Positions 1 to 7,920 of a stretch of 32,909 nt of DNA are shown one piece after another. This DNA comes from Planctomycetota bacterium. GTDB lineage: Bacteria; Planctomycetota; UBA8108; JACQVS01. The stretch spans positions 1 through 32,909 of the forward strand of contig JACQVS010000184.1 of NCBI GenBank assembly GCA_016209605.1. Reading direction: 5' to 3'. The position numbers were made by a program, and so were the translations under genes. How positions within the stretch are numbered: position 1 is the stretch's first letter; each line of letters starts with the position of its first letter. The notes beneath the pieces were generated by a model. It was not told where the DNA came from and made no database searches. It saw only the letters and a program-made list of their open reading frames with translations.

Positions 1-104
1 GCCTCAGCGATACTCCGTCCCGTATCGCTTCTGGCCTCGCGCCTTGCAGGTAGTCAAAATCTCTCGCTCTAACCTTACTCTCATTTGCGAAATCGAGCAC
101 TTAG
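1..104. repeat. Truncated copy of an intergenic repeat element (right part)
   Basis: Bases 1 to about 71 match bases 2948 to about 3018 closely: both run through tactccgtcccgtatcgc, cctcgcgccttgcaggtag and caaaatctctcgctct. The copies then diverge but realign at the right end, where gcgaaatcgagcacttag here corresponds to tgaaatggggcacctag there. The left part of this copy lies outside the window. No coding function is supported. The element ends about 20 bases downstream of the GH116-like gene. Confidence 0.7.
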
Positions 105-125
105 ACTATGCTCCGGCGACGAAAC

Positions 126-2441
126 CTACCGTTGTTGCGCGGCCTTCAGCACTCGATCCACTAGACCGCCGGGCCTGAGCGGCGCCGCCAAGTCCTGGCC
201 ATCGAGCGCCGCCGGCAGCGACCACAGCATCAGGTTCTGGTAGTAATCCGTCCCAAAGGTGCGTGCCCCAGTATCAGCACGGATCATGTTAGGTAGATCC
301 CAGCCGATCCGCTGGCGGCGGATCAAATTGTCCATTGCCCGAAGAACGATCTCCAGGCCGGTGTCTCGGGCGCCGTGATAGATAAAGGTCATTCCCAAAA
401 TCATGATCTCCGGCGGGAAGATTCCGTAAGTGGTGAGCTCGGGCTCGCCCTCGCGGGCTGCGAAACTAACGGATCCGACGTCCACCAGACATGTGCGTTT
501 GACCGTGTCCAGAGCGATCTTGGCGCGATCGGGCCGGAAAACGCCGGGCAGACCATGGAAGAGATTGGCCCAGTCCCCATCGAGTTGATTGGCCATGATC
601 TTGTCCACCTTCTTGCCCGAGTTGAGGTTCCACATGAGCAGATAGTGGTCGCCCACCCACATCTTCTCCTCCATGGCCTTCTGACCCTGGGCCAGCCATT
701 TCCGGCACTGCTGCGCGAAGACCTGGTCGCCCATCTTATCCACCATCCGGGCCGCAATGGCCAAGTTCGAGAGGTGCATCCCCCCCGCGTGGGCCGTCAT
801 GCCCGTCCAGGGCCAGCCCTCCCACCATTCCGTCCCCCCACCGGGGGGCATGCTGATGACGCTTTCCGGGGGCTCGCCCATGGTGGCGGTCAAGGTGGTG
901 CTCTTCTTCACGGAGTCGTAGAACTCGCGGAGCAACGCGTCATTCCCCGTCCGCAGCCACAGCCGATCCACCAGGTCCACATAGCAGACCCCGTTAAGGG
1001 AGATCTGGTTGTCCCAGGCGCCCGGGGGGTCCATCTCGGCAGGCGGCGGGCCGAACACGAAGGGCGCTGCGCCGTCTGCCCTTTGGCCTTGCTTGTAACC
1101 CTTCAGAGTAGACCAACCCAACTCGGGGAAGAAGTAAACGATGGGAATGTTGCCATACCAGCTACAAGGGATGCACTCCAATTGTTGCATGATGCGCGTG
1201 CTTTCGACCATCCCAAAAAGCCCCTGGGCTCCGGCCCACTCCAGGGGCGGCTTGGACTGCGCCCACTCGCTGGTCTCAGCGATCAAGTAGAGGTTGTTCA
1301 CCAGGCAGTCGCGCAGCCAGACCGGTAGCCCGTTATCGGTATAGATGGCCTGTTGCCACGCCAGGATCCGTTGCAGGAACTCGGCGTGCCGCTGGGCCAA
1401 TTCCACTGCTACCTGAGCTGCGTCGGTATAGCGGCCGGCATACCATCGGGTATAGTTCCCCTTCCCCCAATGGGGAACGTGCCAGGCGAGCAGGAAACGC
1501 ACCGTGCGCACTTCGCGCTGCGCCAGCGAAAAATCCGCCGCGACCGAGGTCCCCGGCGCCTTAGCATCCGCCTCGGGCAACCCCTGGTCGATGCGGCTCC
1601 AGACGGACGGGTCCGCATTCAGATCCCGTCCAAAGCGCGCCGGGGCTTTCCCCACCATCCCTATGGCGTAGTTGACCGCCGTTCCCGAGACGAGCATACC
1701 CTTGAAGCCTCGCTCCGTCACGGATTTCCGGGGGAAATTTTCGGTCCCCGCTTCAGCGGCTGTCGGTCCCGGGAAACTGAAGGCGATGGTTCCCTTCTGC
1801 GCTGAGGAGCTCAGGTTGCGCAGGTAAACCTCGAACACCGCGCCCGGGATGTTCGACGCCTCAGCATTGCCGGGGAGGAAGGGAGCCCAGGCGCGCAGCC
1901 CTACGCTCACCGGCGCGTCGGTCTCGTACTCGAGGTCCGCCACCGGGTAGTGCCCCCAGTAATGGATCTCGCGGGCGCTTTCCACGCTCGTGAGCGCGGG
2001 CAGGCGGGTGGGCGGCGTAAGCTTGGGATCCCAACACCCGGCCGCGGGCTCGATGCTCTCTTCCATGACCCCGCCCCGGATGATTTTCGACGAGGCCAGT
2101 ACCCAGGTGCGACCGCCAACCGACAGCCCCAAGAAAGGCTGACACAGTTTGGGCTGCCGCGGATAGTTTTGAAAGAGGTTCCCATACCCAAAGGTCCCAT
2201 CGGCGTCTAGCCTTATACACCCGGTGCCAATCCCTCCCAAGGCAACCCCGCAGCAGGGGGCCTGGCCGGTTTTGAAGAGGATCCCCGCCGCGGGTTGAGA
2301 AAATCCGGCGGCTGCGAAAGTCGTCCATTGCAGCGAAGGCAACTCGGTAGGGAAAAGCTTCTGGGGCGCGGCACCGACTTCGCCAGCAGGCCGCGCCAGC
2401 GCGTAGGCTACAGCGAGCAACACCGTCAGAAACGACTTCAT
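126..2441 (-). CDS. Secreted GH116-like glycoside hydrolase (GBA2-type glucosylceramidase family)
   Basis: The 771-residue product starts with a signal peptide (MKSFLTVLLAVAYALA). I chose the ATG at 2441 over the in-frame TTG at 2465 because GGAG sits 9 bases upstream of it. The N-terminal part has the GH116/GBA2-type glycine-rich block GGIGTGCI. The C-terminal half has the (alpha/alpha)6-barrel features of the family: FGMVESTR, where Glu413 lies at the position of the GH116 nucleophile, then YFFPELGW, and GWPWTGMTAHAGGMHLSNLAIA. Family members remove beta-linked glucose or xylose from glycosides or glycolipids. At the expected acid/base site, where known members have YD.W, this protein reads WWEGW with Glu541. 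The substrate is therefore uncertain. The protein is probably periplasmic or extracellular. The gene stands alone, with the repeat-bearing gap upstream. Confidence 0.8.
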   Translation of the reverse strand: MKSFLTVLLAVAYALARPAGEVGAAPQKLFPTELPSLQWTTFAAAGFSQPAAGILFKTGQAPCCGVALGGIGTGCIRLDADGTFGYGNLFQNYPRQPKLCQPFLGLSVGGRTWVLASSKIIRGGVMEESIEPAAGCWDPKLTPPTRLPALTSVESAREIHYWGHYPVADLEYETDAPVSVGLRAWAPFLPGNAEASNIPGAVFEVYLRNLSSSAQKGTIAFSFPGPTAAEAGTENFPRKSVTERGFKGMLVSGTAVNYAIGMVGKAPARFGRDLNADPSVWSRIDQGLPEADAKAPGTSVAADFSLAQREVRTVRFLLAWHVPHWGKGNYTRWYAGRYTDAAQVAVELAQRHAEFLQRILAWQQAIYTDNGLPVWLRDCLVNNLYLIAETSEWAQSKPPLEWAGAQGLFGMVESTRIMQQLECIPCSWYGNIPIVYFFPELGWSTLKGYKQGQRADGAAPFVFGPPPAEMDPPGAWDNQISLNGVCYVDLVDRLWLRTGNDALLREFYDSVKKSTTLTATMGEPPESVISMPPGGGTEWWEGWPWTGMTAHAGGMHLSNLAIAARMVDKMGDQVFAQQCRKWLAQGQKAMEEKMWVGDHYLLMWNLNSGKKVDKIMANQLDGDWANLFHGLPGVFRPDRAKIALDTVKRTCLVDVGSVSFAAREGEPELTTYGIFPPEIMILGMTFIYHGARDTGLEIVLRAMDNLIRRQRIGWDLPNMIRADTGARTFGTDYYQNLMLWSLPAALDGQDLAAPLRPGGLVDRVLKAAQQR

Positions 2442-2750
2442 CCTGAGACTCTCCGTTTCTTGCAAACTTTGATAATTTTATTAATGCCGCGATCTCGTTA
2501 TCAAGCGCAATTTTAAATCTCCTCTCTGAACCGGACAGAGGGGGAGGGGTCGAAGGCTCCCCGCCGCCTTGCCAAGGCGAAAATTCGACCGATCCGGCGC
2601 GGTGCAATCAATACATGGGGCCCGGATCGATCCGGTGAAGGCAATGGAGAGCCATCGAGGCGCTGCGCCGGGAACGCGCCACAGCCGAAAATCTGAGGAT
2701 GGACGGTCTCCCTCCTGAGCATTGATAGCCGAGGTGAGATTTCATATCGC

Positions 2751-2777
2751 AGGCTTCGCTCGCAACCGAGCTATCGG
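2751..2777. repeat. Short intergenic motif shared with 20157-20183
   Basis: The stretch gcaggcttcgctcgcaa, continuing to gagctatc, matches 23 of 27 bases of the stretch at 20157-20183 (gcgggcttcgcccgcaa to gagctatc). Both lie in gaps upstream of plus-strand genes and both are followed within a few tens of bases by gaagaat. The 20157 copy forms a clean hairpin; this one is an imperfect version. The function is unknown. Confidence 0.45.
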
Positions 2778-2878
2778 AAGAATTTAAGAAAAGCTCTGAA
2801 AAAGTCGATACTATGGTGACGTTGCACCCACTTTGAAATTTGGCTGCAGGATCTTTGACGAAACGCCAGATTTCCAAT

Positions 2879-3051
2879 CTTAGTGCCCCATTTCACAAAT
2901 CCTTGTGGGGTTGGAGCGGATCTTTTGCATCCCTGCGGCGTTGCTCGGCCTCGGCGGTACTCCGTCCCGTATCGCCTTCGGCCTCGCGCCTTGCAGGTAG
3001 GCAAAATCTCTCGCTCTCCCCCTACAATTACTTATGAAATGGGGCACCTAG
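2879..3051. repeat. Intergenic repeat element with 13-bp terminal inverted repeats
   Basis: gtgccccatttca at 2883-2895 is the exact reverse complement of tgaaatggggcac at 3035-3047, and the match extends imperfectly outward (cttag on the left, ctag on the right). The interior (about 2948-3018) is repeated at the left edge of the window. A non-coding unit of about 170 bases with terminal inverted repeats fits a MITE-like or other dispersed palindromic element. No transposase is present. It ends about 20 bases before the radical SAM start codon, so it may carry or affect that gene's promoter. Confidence 0.7.
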
Positions 3052-3069
3052 TGGCGATGAGTTAAAAAG

Positions 3070-4728
3070 ATGGCCGCGCCGGAAAGACCGATTTACTTTT
3101 TCAATCCTTCTTACAACGTCCCCAATGAAGACTACTTCAACATGGGACTCCTGTGCGTGGCGTCACACCTGCGCAGGGAGGGGCATGCCGTCGAGGTGTA
3201 CCTCGATTACACCGATGCCGGATTCACCGCCAGTTGCGATTATGACAAGGTGCTCCCGGACCTCTTGAGCCGCAATCCGGTCTACATCGGGATCTCTGCG
3301 ATGACCGCTCAACTGCCCTCGGGAATCGACCTCACGAGGCGGATTAAAAAGCTCTCCCCCAAGACTCCCGTCATCTGGGGGGGCGCCCACGCCAACGTCC
3401 TCGCGGATCATCTGCTCAGAACCTGCAAACTCGCCGACGCGGCGATCGAGGGGCCGGGAGAGCTGGCCGGGCTCGCCTTGTGGGACCACTATGTCGGAAA
3501 GAAAGCGCCCCTGGAGTCCATACCCGGATTGGTGTTCCGGAAAAATGGCGAGCTCGTCAAGAACAGGAGAGGCACGACGCCACAATCGGTCTATAACCAG
3601 CCCCTTGACTACTCCGTGGTGGTCAATTTTCACCCCCTTGAAAGGCTCTTCGCCGGTGAACCGGTCAGAGAAGCGCCCGTCTTCAACACCATCGGCTGTC
3701 CCTACAAATGCACTTTCTGCATCAACGCCGTTGACTTCCGCCGCTTGATCTTCCGGGACATCGACGTCGTCATCGATGAGATCAAGCAAGTGATGCGGTA
3801 CGGGGCCAACCATATCTTCTTCATCGACGAGCTCTTCTTCACCGTCTACCGCCGGGTCGACAGATTCCTGGAGCGCCTTGAGGAGGAAGGCCTGAAGTTC
3901 ACCTGGTTCGCCCATGCGCGCGTGGATTGCATCGGGCCGGGCCGCCTGACTTATGAAAAGCTCGTGCGCATCCGGGAGCGCGGATGCAGGGAATTCCACA
4001 TCGGCATCGAGAGCGGCTCCCAGCAAATGCTCGACCGGATGGCAAAGCAGATGAACGTATCGGATGTCGTGCCAGCCCTCGATCTCATCGTCAAGGCAGG
4101 AATCATGCCAAAGGTGAACTTCATCTTTGGCATGCCGGGTGAAACCCTGGACGACATGAGGCGGACGATCTATCTCGTTATGGAGCTCGCCGAGCGATAC
4201 CAGGGCAAGATCATCTTCTGCATCTTTTTCTTCTACCCCATCCCGGGATCGCCGATGACTGACGAGTCTTTCATGAGCGTCGACCTGACGGAAGACCAGA
4301 AGCTTGAGTATATGCTGGAGTCCGCGAAAATTTCGGGGGATCCCTACCTGATCTTTAGCCACTTCGAGAAGTCCGGCTTTTACTCCTGGATCCGGGACAA
4401 GAAGCGCTGCTCCGAGTATTGGTCCATCGCGCGGCGGGTCGCCGAGATCTGCCAACCCTACAACTTCCGCAGCCAGGCGAAGCAGGAGAAGCTTCACGAG
4501 CTGCGGCACCGGCGCCGCCAGTCCATCCTCAAGCACGGCAGCAATGTCATCGGCAAGGTCATCAGCGAGGAGACCTGCAGGGATCTCATCGACAACTGCC
4601 CTCCCGAGCACGACAAGGAGTTGGTGAAGCGGTGGCTGGAGCTCGCCCGGAATTACCGCTCGAACTGGCTCGATGCCGGCATCGAGAATGCCACGGATCC
4701 AGCCGGCCTGCGGCTAGCGGTGGTATGA
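3070..4728 (+). CDS. B12-binding-domain radical SAM protein
   Basis: The 552-residue protein has a Rossmann-like cobalamin-binding-type N-terminal domain (about residues 5-160: NPSYNVPNEDYFNMGLLCVA, GISAMTAQLPSG, VIWGGAHANVL). A radical SAM TIM-barrel core follows (about 200-430). The cluster-binding motif is GCPYKCTFC with Cys210, Cys214 and Cys217 in CxxxCxxC spacing. Later motifs fit the family: HIFFIDELFF, EFHIGIESGSQQML and FIFGMPGET. A C-terminal region of about 120 residues has no domain I recognise. Enzymes of this class bind a [4Fe-4S] cluster and SAM and carry out radical methylations or rearrangements, often in lipid or natural-product pathways; the substrate is not visible. ATG 3070 is the first start after an in-frame stop at 3058, and its ribosome binding site is weak (AAAAAG). 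The gene converges on the glycosyltransferase unit. Confidence 0.88.
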   Translation: MAAPERPIYFFNPSYNVPNEDYFNMGLLCVASHLRREGHAVEVYLDYTDAGFTASCDYDKVLPDLLSRNPVYIGISAMTAQLPSGIDLTRRIKKLSPKTPVIWGGAHANVLADHLLRTCKLADAAIEGPGELAGLALWDHYVGKKAPLESIPGLVFRKNGELVKNRRGTTPQSVYNQPLDYSVVVNFHPLERLFAGEPVREAPVFNTIGCPYKCTFCINAVDFRRLIFRDIDVVIDEIKQVMRYGANHIFFIDELFFTVYRRVDRFLERLEEEGLKFTWFAHARVDCIGPGRLTYEKLVRIRERGCREFHIGIESGSQQMLDRMAKQMNVSDVVPALDLIVKAGIMPKVNFIFGMPGETLDDMRRTIYLVMELAERYQGKIIFCIFFFYPIPGSPMTDESFMSVDLTEDQKLEYMLESAKISGDPYLIFSHFEKSGFYSWIRDKKRCSEYWSIARRVAEICQPYNFRSQAKQEKLHELRHRRRQSILKHGSNVIGKVISEETCRDLIDNCPPEHDKELVKRWLELARNYRSNWLDAGIENATDPAGLRLAVV

Positions 4729-4751
4729 GTCCTCCCCCCTTCTCAACGCCC

Positions 4752-5639
4752 TCAACGCCGCCGCCCCTCATCCCCTCCCCCCTCGAGGCGGGAAAAGTAA
4801 TCGCCCCGGTCGCCGATGTTGACCAGGGGAGGAGGGTAGCGACCGGTGGAAAAGATCCGGGTGAAGGCATCGAACAACTCCGGGCCTCCGAAGATCTTCA
4901 GCCTCTCGTCCTCGATCGCCGCGGAGATATCCTTCAGGCGCAGAAATTCCTTGAGAGTGGGGAGGTCCTTCTCGAAGAGGTAATGGAACCGCTTGAGTTC
5001 GGCGCGGGATGAGCGCCTCAGGAAGCAGAGGACCTCCTGCCCTGTATGGACGCCCCAGAAAACAACGGGCGCGCTCGTTTGCAAAAGATTCTGGACGCTC
5101 TCGTAAAACGACAGCGAGGGCCGCTTTGGCCTCTTCGTCGTCGCACAAGCCAGTACCAGTTCCCCCCAGAGGTCGACGGCGCGGAGGTTCGTGGCGTCTG
5201 TGGCCCCCTTGAGCTCTTCGACAGCGCGCGGCTCAAAGGCCGCAAGGGCGGCGAGGTTGGCGCCCAGGTTCTCCTCCCGCAGGCGCCGGCAAGGCAGCCT
5301 CTCGGAGTCCACTTCGAGCTGGGCGGCGATGTAGCTCTCCGTGGCCGGATGCTCCAGACTCAGCGAACCGCGCAAGGCCAGGTCCTTGAGCATCTCGAAT
5401 TCGATCAGGGCAGCCTCAGGTTCGCCGGCGCGCGTCAAGAATTTGCCGGCGAGGTAGCGGGCGTCGGTGGAGGATGGATACGCGGTGACGAGGTCCCGCA
5501 GCTCTCCGGCAAGCTGCAAGAACTCTTTTCGGAAGGCCAGAGCTTCGAGGTATCCCTCCACTTCCTTCCAGCTGGAGGCCGCTTGAGACGGATGAGGTGC
5601 CTGCTTAGACGACTGAGGTGTCGGGGCCGTGAGAGTCAT
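4752..5639 (-). CDS. Stand-alone DUF115-like domain protein, paralogue of the upstream glycosyltransferase N-terminus
   Basis: The 295-residue product is related to the first 300 or so residues of the protein encoded just upstream. Shared blocks include NLGANLAALAAFEPR (upstream: NLGANLEALESIEPE), DLWGELVLA (DLWGELIVA), HYLFEKDLPTLKEFLRLKDIS (IYLFEKNLERLKLLFRLADLS) and IFGGPE (IFGGPD). The N-terminal 90 residues look TPR-like. The block VVFWGVHTGQEVLCFLR, followed by LFEK and D(I/L)S, resembles the Rossmann-like core of DUF115/MAF-type proteins linked to glycosylation of surface structures; this assignment is tentative. The ATG overlaps the upstream stop as ATGA (5636-5639), so translation is probably coupled. 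It may be a partner or regulator of the glycosyltransferase. There is no signal peptide, which suggests a cytoplasmic protein. Confidence 0.7.
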   Translation of the reverse strand: MTLTAPTPQSSKQAPHPSQAASSWKEVEGYLEALAFRKEFLQLAGELRDLVTAYPSSTDARYLAGKFLTRAGEPEAALIEFEMLKDLALRGSLSLEHPATESYIAAQLEVDSERLPCRRLREENLGANLAALAAFEPRAVEELKGATDATNLRAVDLWGELVLACATTKRPKRPSLSFYESVQNLLQTSAPVVFWGVHTGQEVLCFLRRSSRAELKRFHYLFEKDLPTLKEFLRLKDISAAIEDERLKIFGGPELFDAFTRIFSTGRYPPPLVNIGDRGDYFSRLEGGGDEGRRR

Positions 5640-7843
5640 CCGAGAAGCCTTTTCAGATGTCCCCGATATACCTCGAGCATGTGGCCGGCTGCGCTCCTGA
5701 CCGAGTGCTCGCGGCGCGCCCGCTCGCACATGCGCTGGGCGATGGCCCTGCGCTCGTCGCCGCGTTCAAGGTAATGGCGGCACTTTTCAACCAGGTCGGC
5801 CGCCGAATCGAAGAAAACCACCTCGCGGTCCTCTTCGAAACAATCCGTGAGCCGCAGGTGGTCCTTCTCGCCGTCGAGGCGCTTCACCAGGAAAAAGGCC
5901 CCCGCCTGGGCCCCCTCCACGACCCGCTGGTGCATGGTGGAGCCAGCGTGGATGTGGAGGGAGATAGCCGCGCCGTTGAACGCGGCGTTCAGCTCCTCGC
6001 CATTGGCGAGGAGACCTCCGGCGAAAGCCGAAAGCGCCGAATGCCTCTCCCACCGGTTTCCGTAAAGACGCAACTTGAGATCCGCCCGCGCTACCGCCTC
6101 GAGAAAGTAGTATTTGAAGGAGTAGTTGTAAACCCAGGCCATGTATTCCATGACCACCGTGCGCAGGCGCGCTTCCCATTCCGGCGGCAGCCCGCCTCTC
6201 GGGAGCATGGAAAACGCCATCTCCAAGAACTCTTCCGCGAAGATCACCCGTCCGCGGTCCGCCAGGACCAGCTCATGCATCTTCCTGACGATCTCCTGCA
6301 AGACGCGCTGGAAGGGAGGGTTCTTGGGATCAGAAATGTACCAGCGGATGAAGTCCTTCAGGTTCTGGTCCAGGTCGCACCAGTTATGCTTCATGAAAGC
6401 CACATCTGCGGAGAACTTCTTCACCATGGGATCATCGGGAGGGAGAGGGTGGAACACTTCCGGGTCAGCGGGAGGGATCATCTCGGAAAGCTGAAACGGC
6501 GGGATGCCCCGGGCCGCAAACTGCTTCTTCAGGAATCTCCCCATGCAGAAGAAGATGTCCGCTGGCCGGATCTGCTCGACGAGCCTAGGAAGCTGAAGGA
6601 CCGGCCCCATGTCGTCCATGGAGAAACAAAGGAAGGGCAACTGGTCAGGAAGGGCTTTGTACGAGGGGCGCGCGTAGCTCACGCAGAAGGCCAGGTCCGG
6701 CTTGAATCTCCCGATGCTCCTCAGGAAAAAGCCGTCTGACAACTCTTCGACCTTCGTTTCCTCGATAATGGTATGCGTTTCACAGCCGAGTTCCCTGAAG
6801 CCCTTTTCAAAGCGCGCGCCCATGTCCCGGATGACAGTGGTCCAGAGGATGGAGATGATGAGCACCCTGGGAAGTTCCCTGCCGGCGGCGATTTCCCGCA
6901 GGCGGTTCTTGAATGCATCCCCGGCGTAGTACCGCAAGACCTCCTCCTTCTCGCCCGGGCTTATGTCGATGGATGCGCGGATGCGGTCGAACTCCGGCTG
7001 GTAGGGCCTCTTGTCGCCGAGGTAGTTGCCGGGCGCTGGAAACCGGAGGGTGGAAAACGTCCGCTGCATGGATTTCGACCAGTCCGGACCGCCGAAGATG
7101 ATCAGCCGCCTTTCCCGGATGAGCCCGGATAGGTCCGCGAGCCTGAAGAGGAGCTTCAAGCGCTCGAGATTTTTCTCGAAGAGATAGATGGGGAGGGTTT
7201 CTCCCAGGAAGCCGATGGGTGCCAGCCTCAGTGCTTTCAGGATCTCCTGACAGGAACCGACGCCGCAGAAAGCGACAGGTATTCCCGTCTTGACGTCGTA
7301 CTTGACCTCCTCCGTGAACTTCTCCGAGGTGGCCGCGAACTTCCCCGTCCGGGGATCAGCGACGATGAGCTCCCCCCAAAGGTCGATGATCCGGCGGTTT
7401 TCTGGGTCTTGAGAAAGAGAGATCCGGCGCGCCAGCTCGGGCTCGATGCTTTCCAAAGCCTCCAGGTTGGCGCCCAGGTTCCTTGCCAACCGCGGCTGGA
7501 TGCGGAGATCCTCCTCATCCAGACCGAGCTGCGCAGTGACCAGGTACGGAGTGTCGGGATGGGATTCGCCCAGCGTGCCGCACGCGGCCATGCCTGCGGC
7601 CGCGGCGAACATCTGGAAAGCGGTCCTGAACTCGCCGAACCGCGTCAAGATCCTCCCTCCGATCAGATAGGCTTCGGTGGAGGCGGGGTGATCCCCGAGC
7701 AGGTTTTCCAAGGCATCCAGAGTGTCCTGAAGATTCCCCCGGCCTGCTAGGGCTTCCAGGCGCTCGCTCTCCACCTCCCAGGAACAGACAGGAGCCCTTT
7801 TTATTCCAGGGATGGGGTAGTCCATGAACTTTATATCGTCCAA
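5636..7843 (-). CDS. CgeB-like glycosyltransferase with N-terminal DUF115-like domain
   Basis: A 735-residue protein in three parts. Residues about 15-110 are helical and TPR-like. Residues about 110-300 form a DUF115-like Rossmann unit (VAFCGVGSCQEIL, YLFEKNLERL, LIIFGGPD). Residues about 340-735 look like a GT-B glycosyltransferase of the CgeB/Glyco_trans_1_2 type: PRVLIISILW, FKPDLAFCVSYARPS, LPFLCFSMDDMG, IFFCMGRFLKKQF, then a C-terminal donor-site region with GSTMHQRVVEGAQAGAFFLV. The family transfers sugars to surface or spore polymers; donor and acceptor are unknown. The TTG at 7843 has AGGTG 5 bases upstream; an ATG at 7825 is the alternative. A 77-base gap follows the amidohydrolase operon on the same strand with no clear terminator, so read-through from that operon is possible. 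Confidence 0.75.
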   Translation of the reverse strand: MDDIKFMDYPIPGIKRAPVCSWEVESERLEALAGRGNLQDTLDALENLLGDHPASTEAYLIGGRILTRFGEFRTAFQMFAAAAGMAACGTLGESHPDTPYLVTAQLGLDEEDLRIQPRLARNLGANLEALESIEPELARRISLSQDPENRRIIDLWGELIVADPRTGKFAATSEKFTEEVKYDVKTGIPVAFCGVGSCQEILKALRLAPIGFLGETLPIYLFEKNLERLKLLFRLADLSGLIRERRLIIFGGPDWSKSMQRTFSTLRFPAPGNYLGDKRPYQPEFDRIRASIDISPGEKEEVLRYYAGDAFKNRLREIAAGRELPRVLIISILWTTVIRDMGARFEKGFRELGCETHTIIEETKVEELSDGFFLRSIGRFKPDLAFCVSYARPSYKALPDQLPFLCFSMDDMGPVLQLPRLVEQIRPADIFFCMGRFLKKQFAARGIPPFQLSEMIPPADPEVFHPLPPDDPMVKKFSADVAFMKHNWCDLDQNLKDFIRWYISDPKNPPFQRVLQEIVRKMHELVLADRGRVIFAEEFLEMAFSMLPRGGLPPEWEARLRTVVMEYMAWVYNYSFKYYFLEAVARADLKLRLYGNRWERHSALSAFAGGLLANGEELNAAFNGAAISLHIHAGSTMHQRVVEGAQAGAFFLVKRLDGEKDHLRLTDCFEEDREVVFFDSAADLVEKCRHYLERGDERRAIAQRMCERARREHSVRSAAGHMLEVYRGHLKRLLG

Positions 7844-7920
7844 CCCGGCACCTGCAATGAGATCAGAACTCGGCGGCCGAGATCCGCAGGCCGATTTTCA
7901 TGGCCTTTTTTACCGGCCCG

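Larger units (their letters stand above)
2442..3069. other. Intergenic region between divergent genes
   Basis: This 628-base gap separates the GH116-like gene (minus) from the radical SAM gene (plus). It contains a complete inverted-repeat-bounded element (2879-3051) and a short motif around 2751-2777 that is shared with the gap near 20157. Bases 2466-2740 show no convincing gene, RNA or promoter. The short open frames here are not supported by start sites or by recognisable protein features. Confidence 0.6.

Noticed and set aside
2608..3065. Small open frames in the gap before the radical SAM gene
   Set aside because: They lie within or across the repeat element in several frames and have no ribosome site or recognisable protein feature.
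7844..7920. Terminator between the amidohydrolase array and the glycosyltransferase genes
   Set aside because: There is an inverted repeat (ctcggc g gccgag) but its loop is a single base and no T-run follows on the minus strand.
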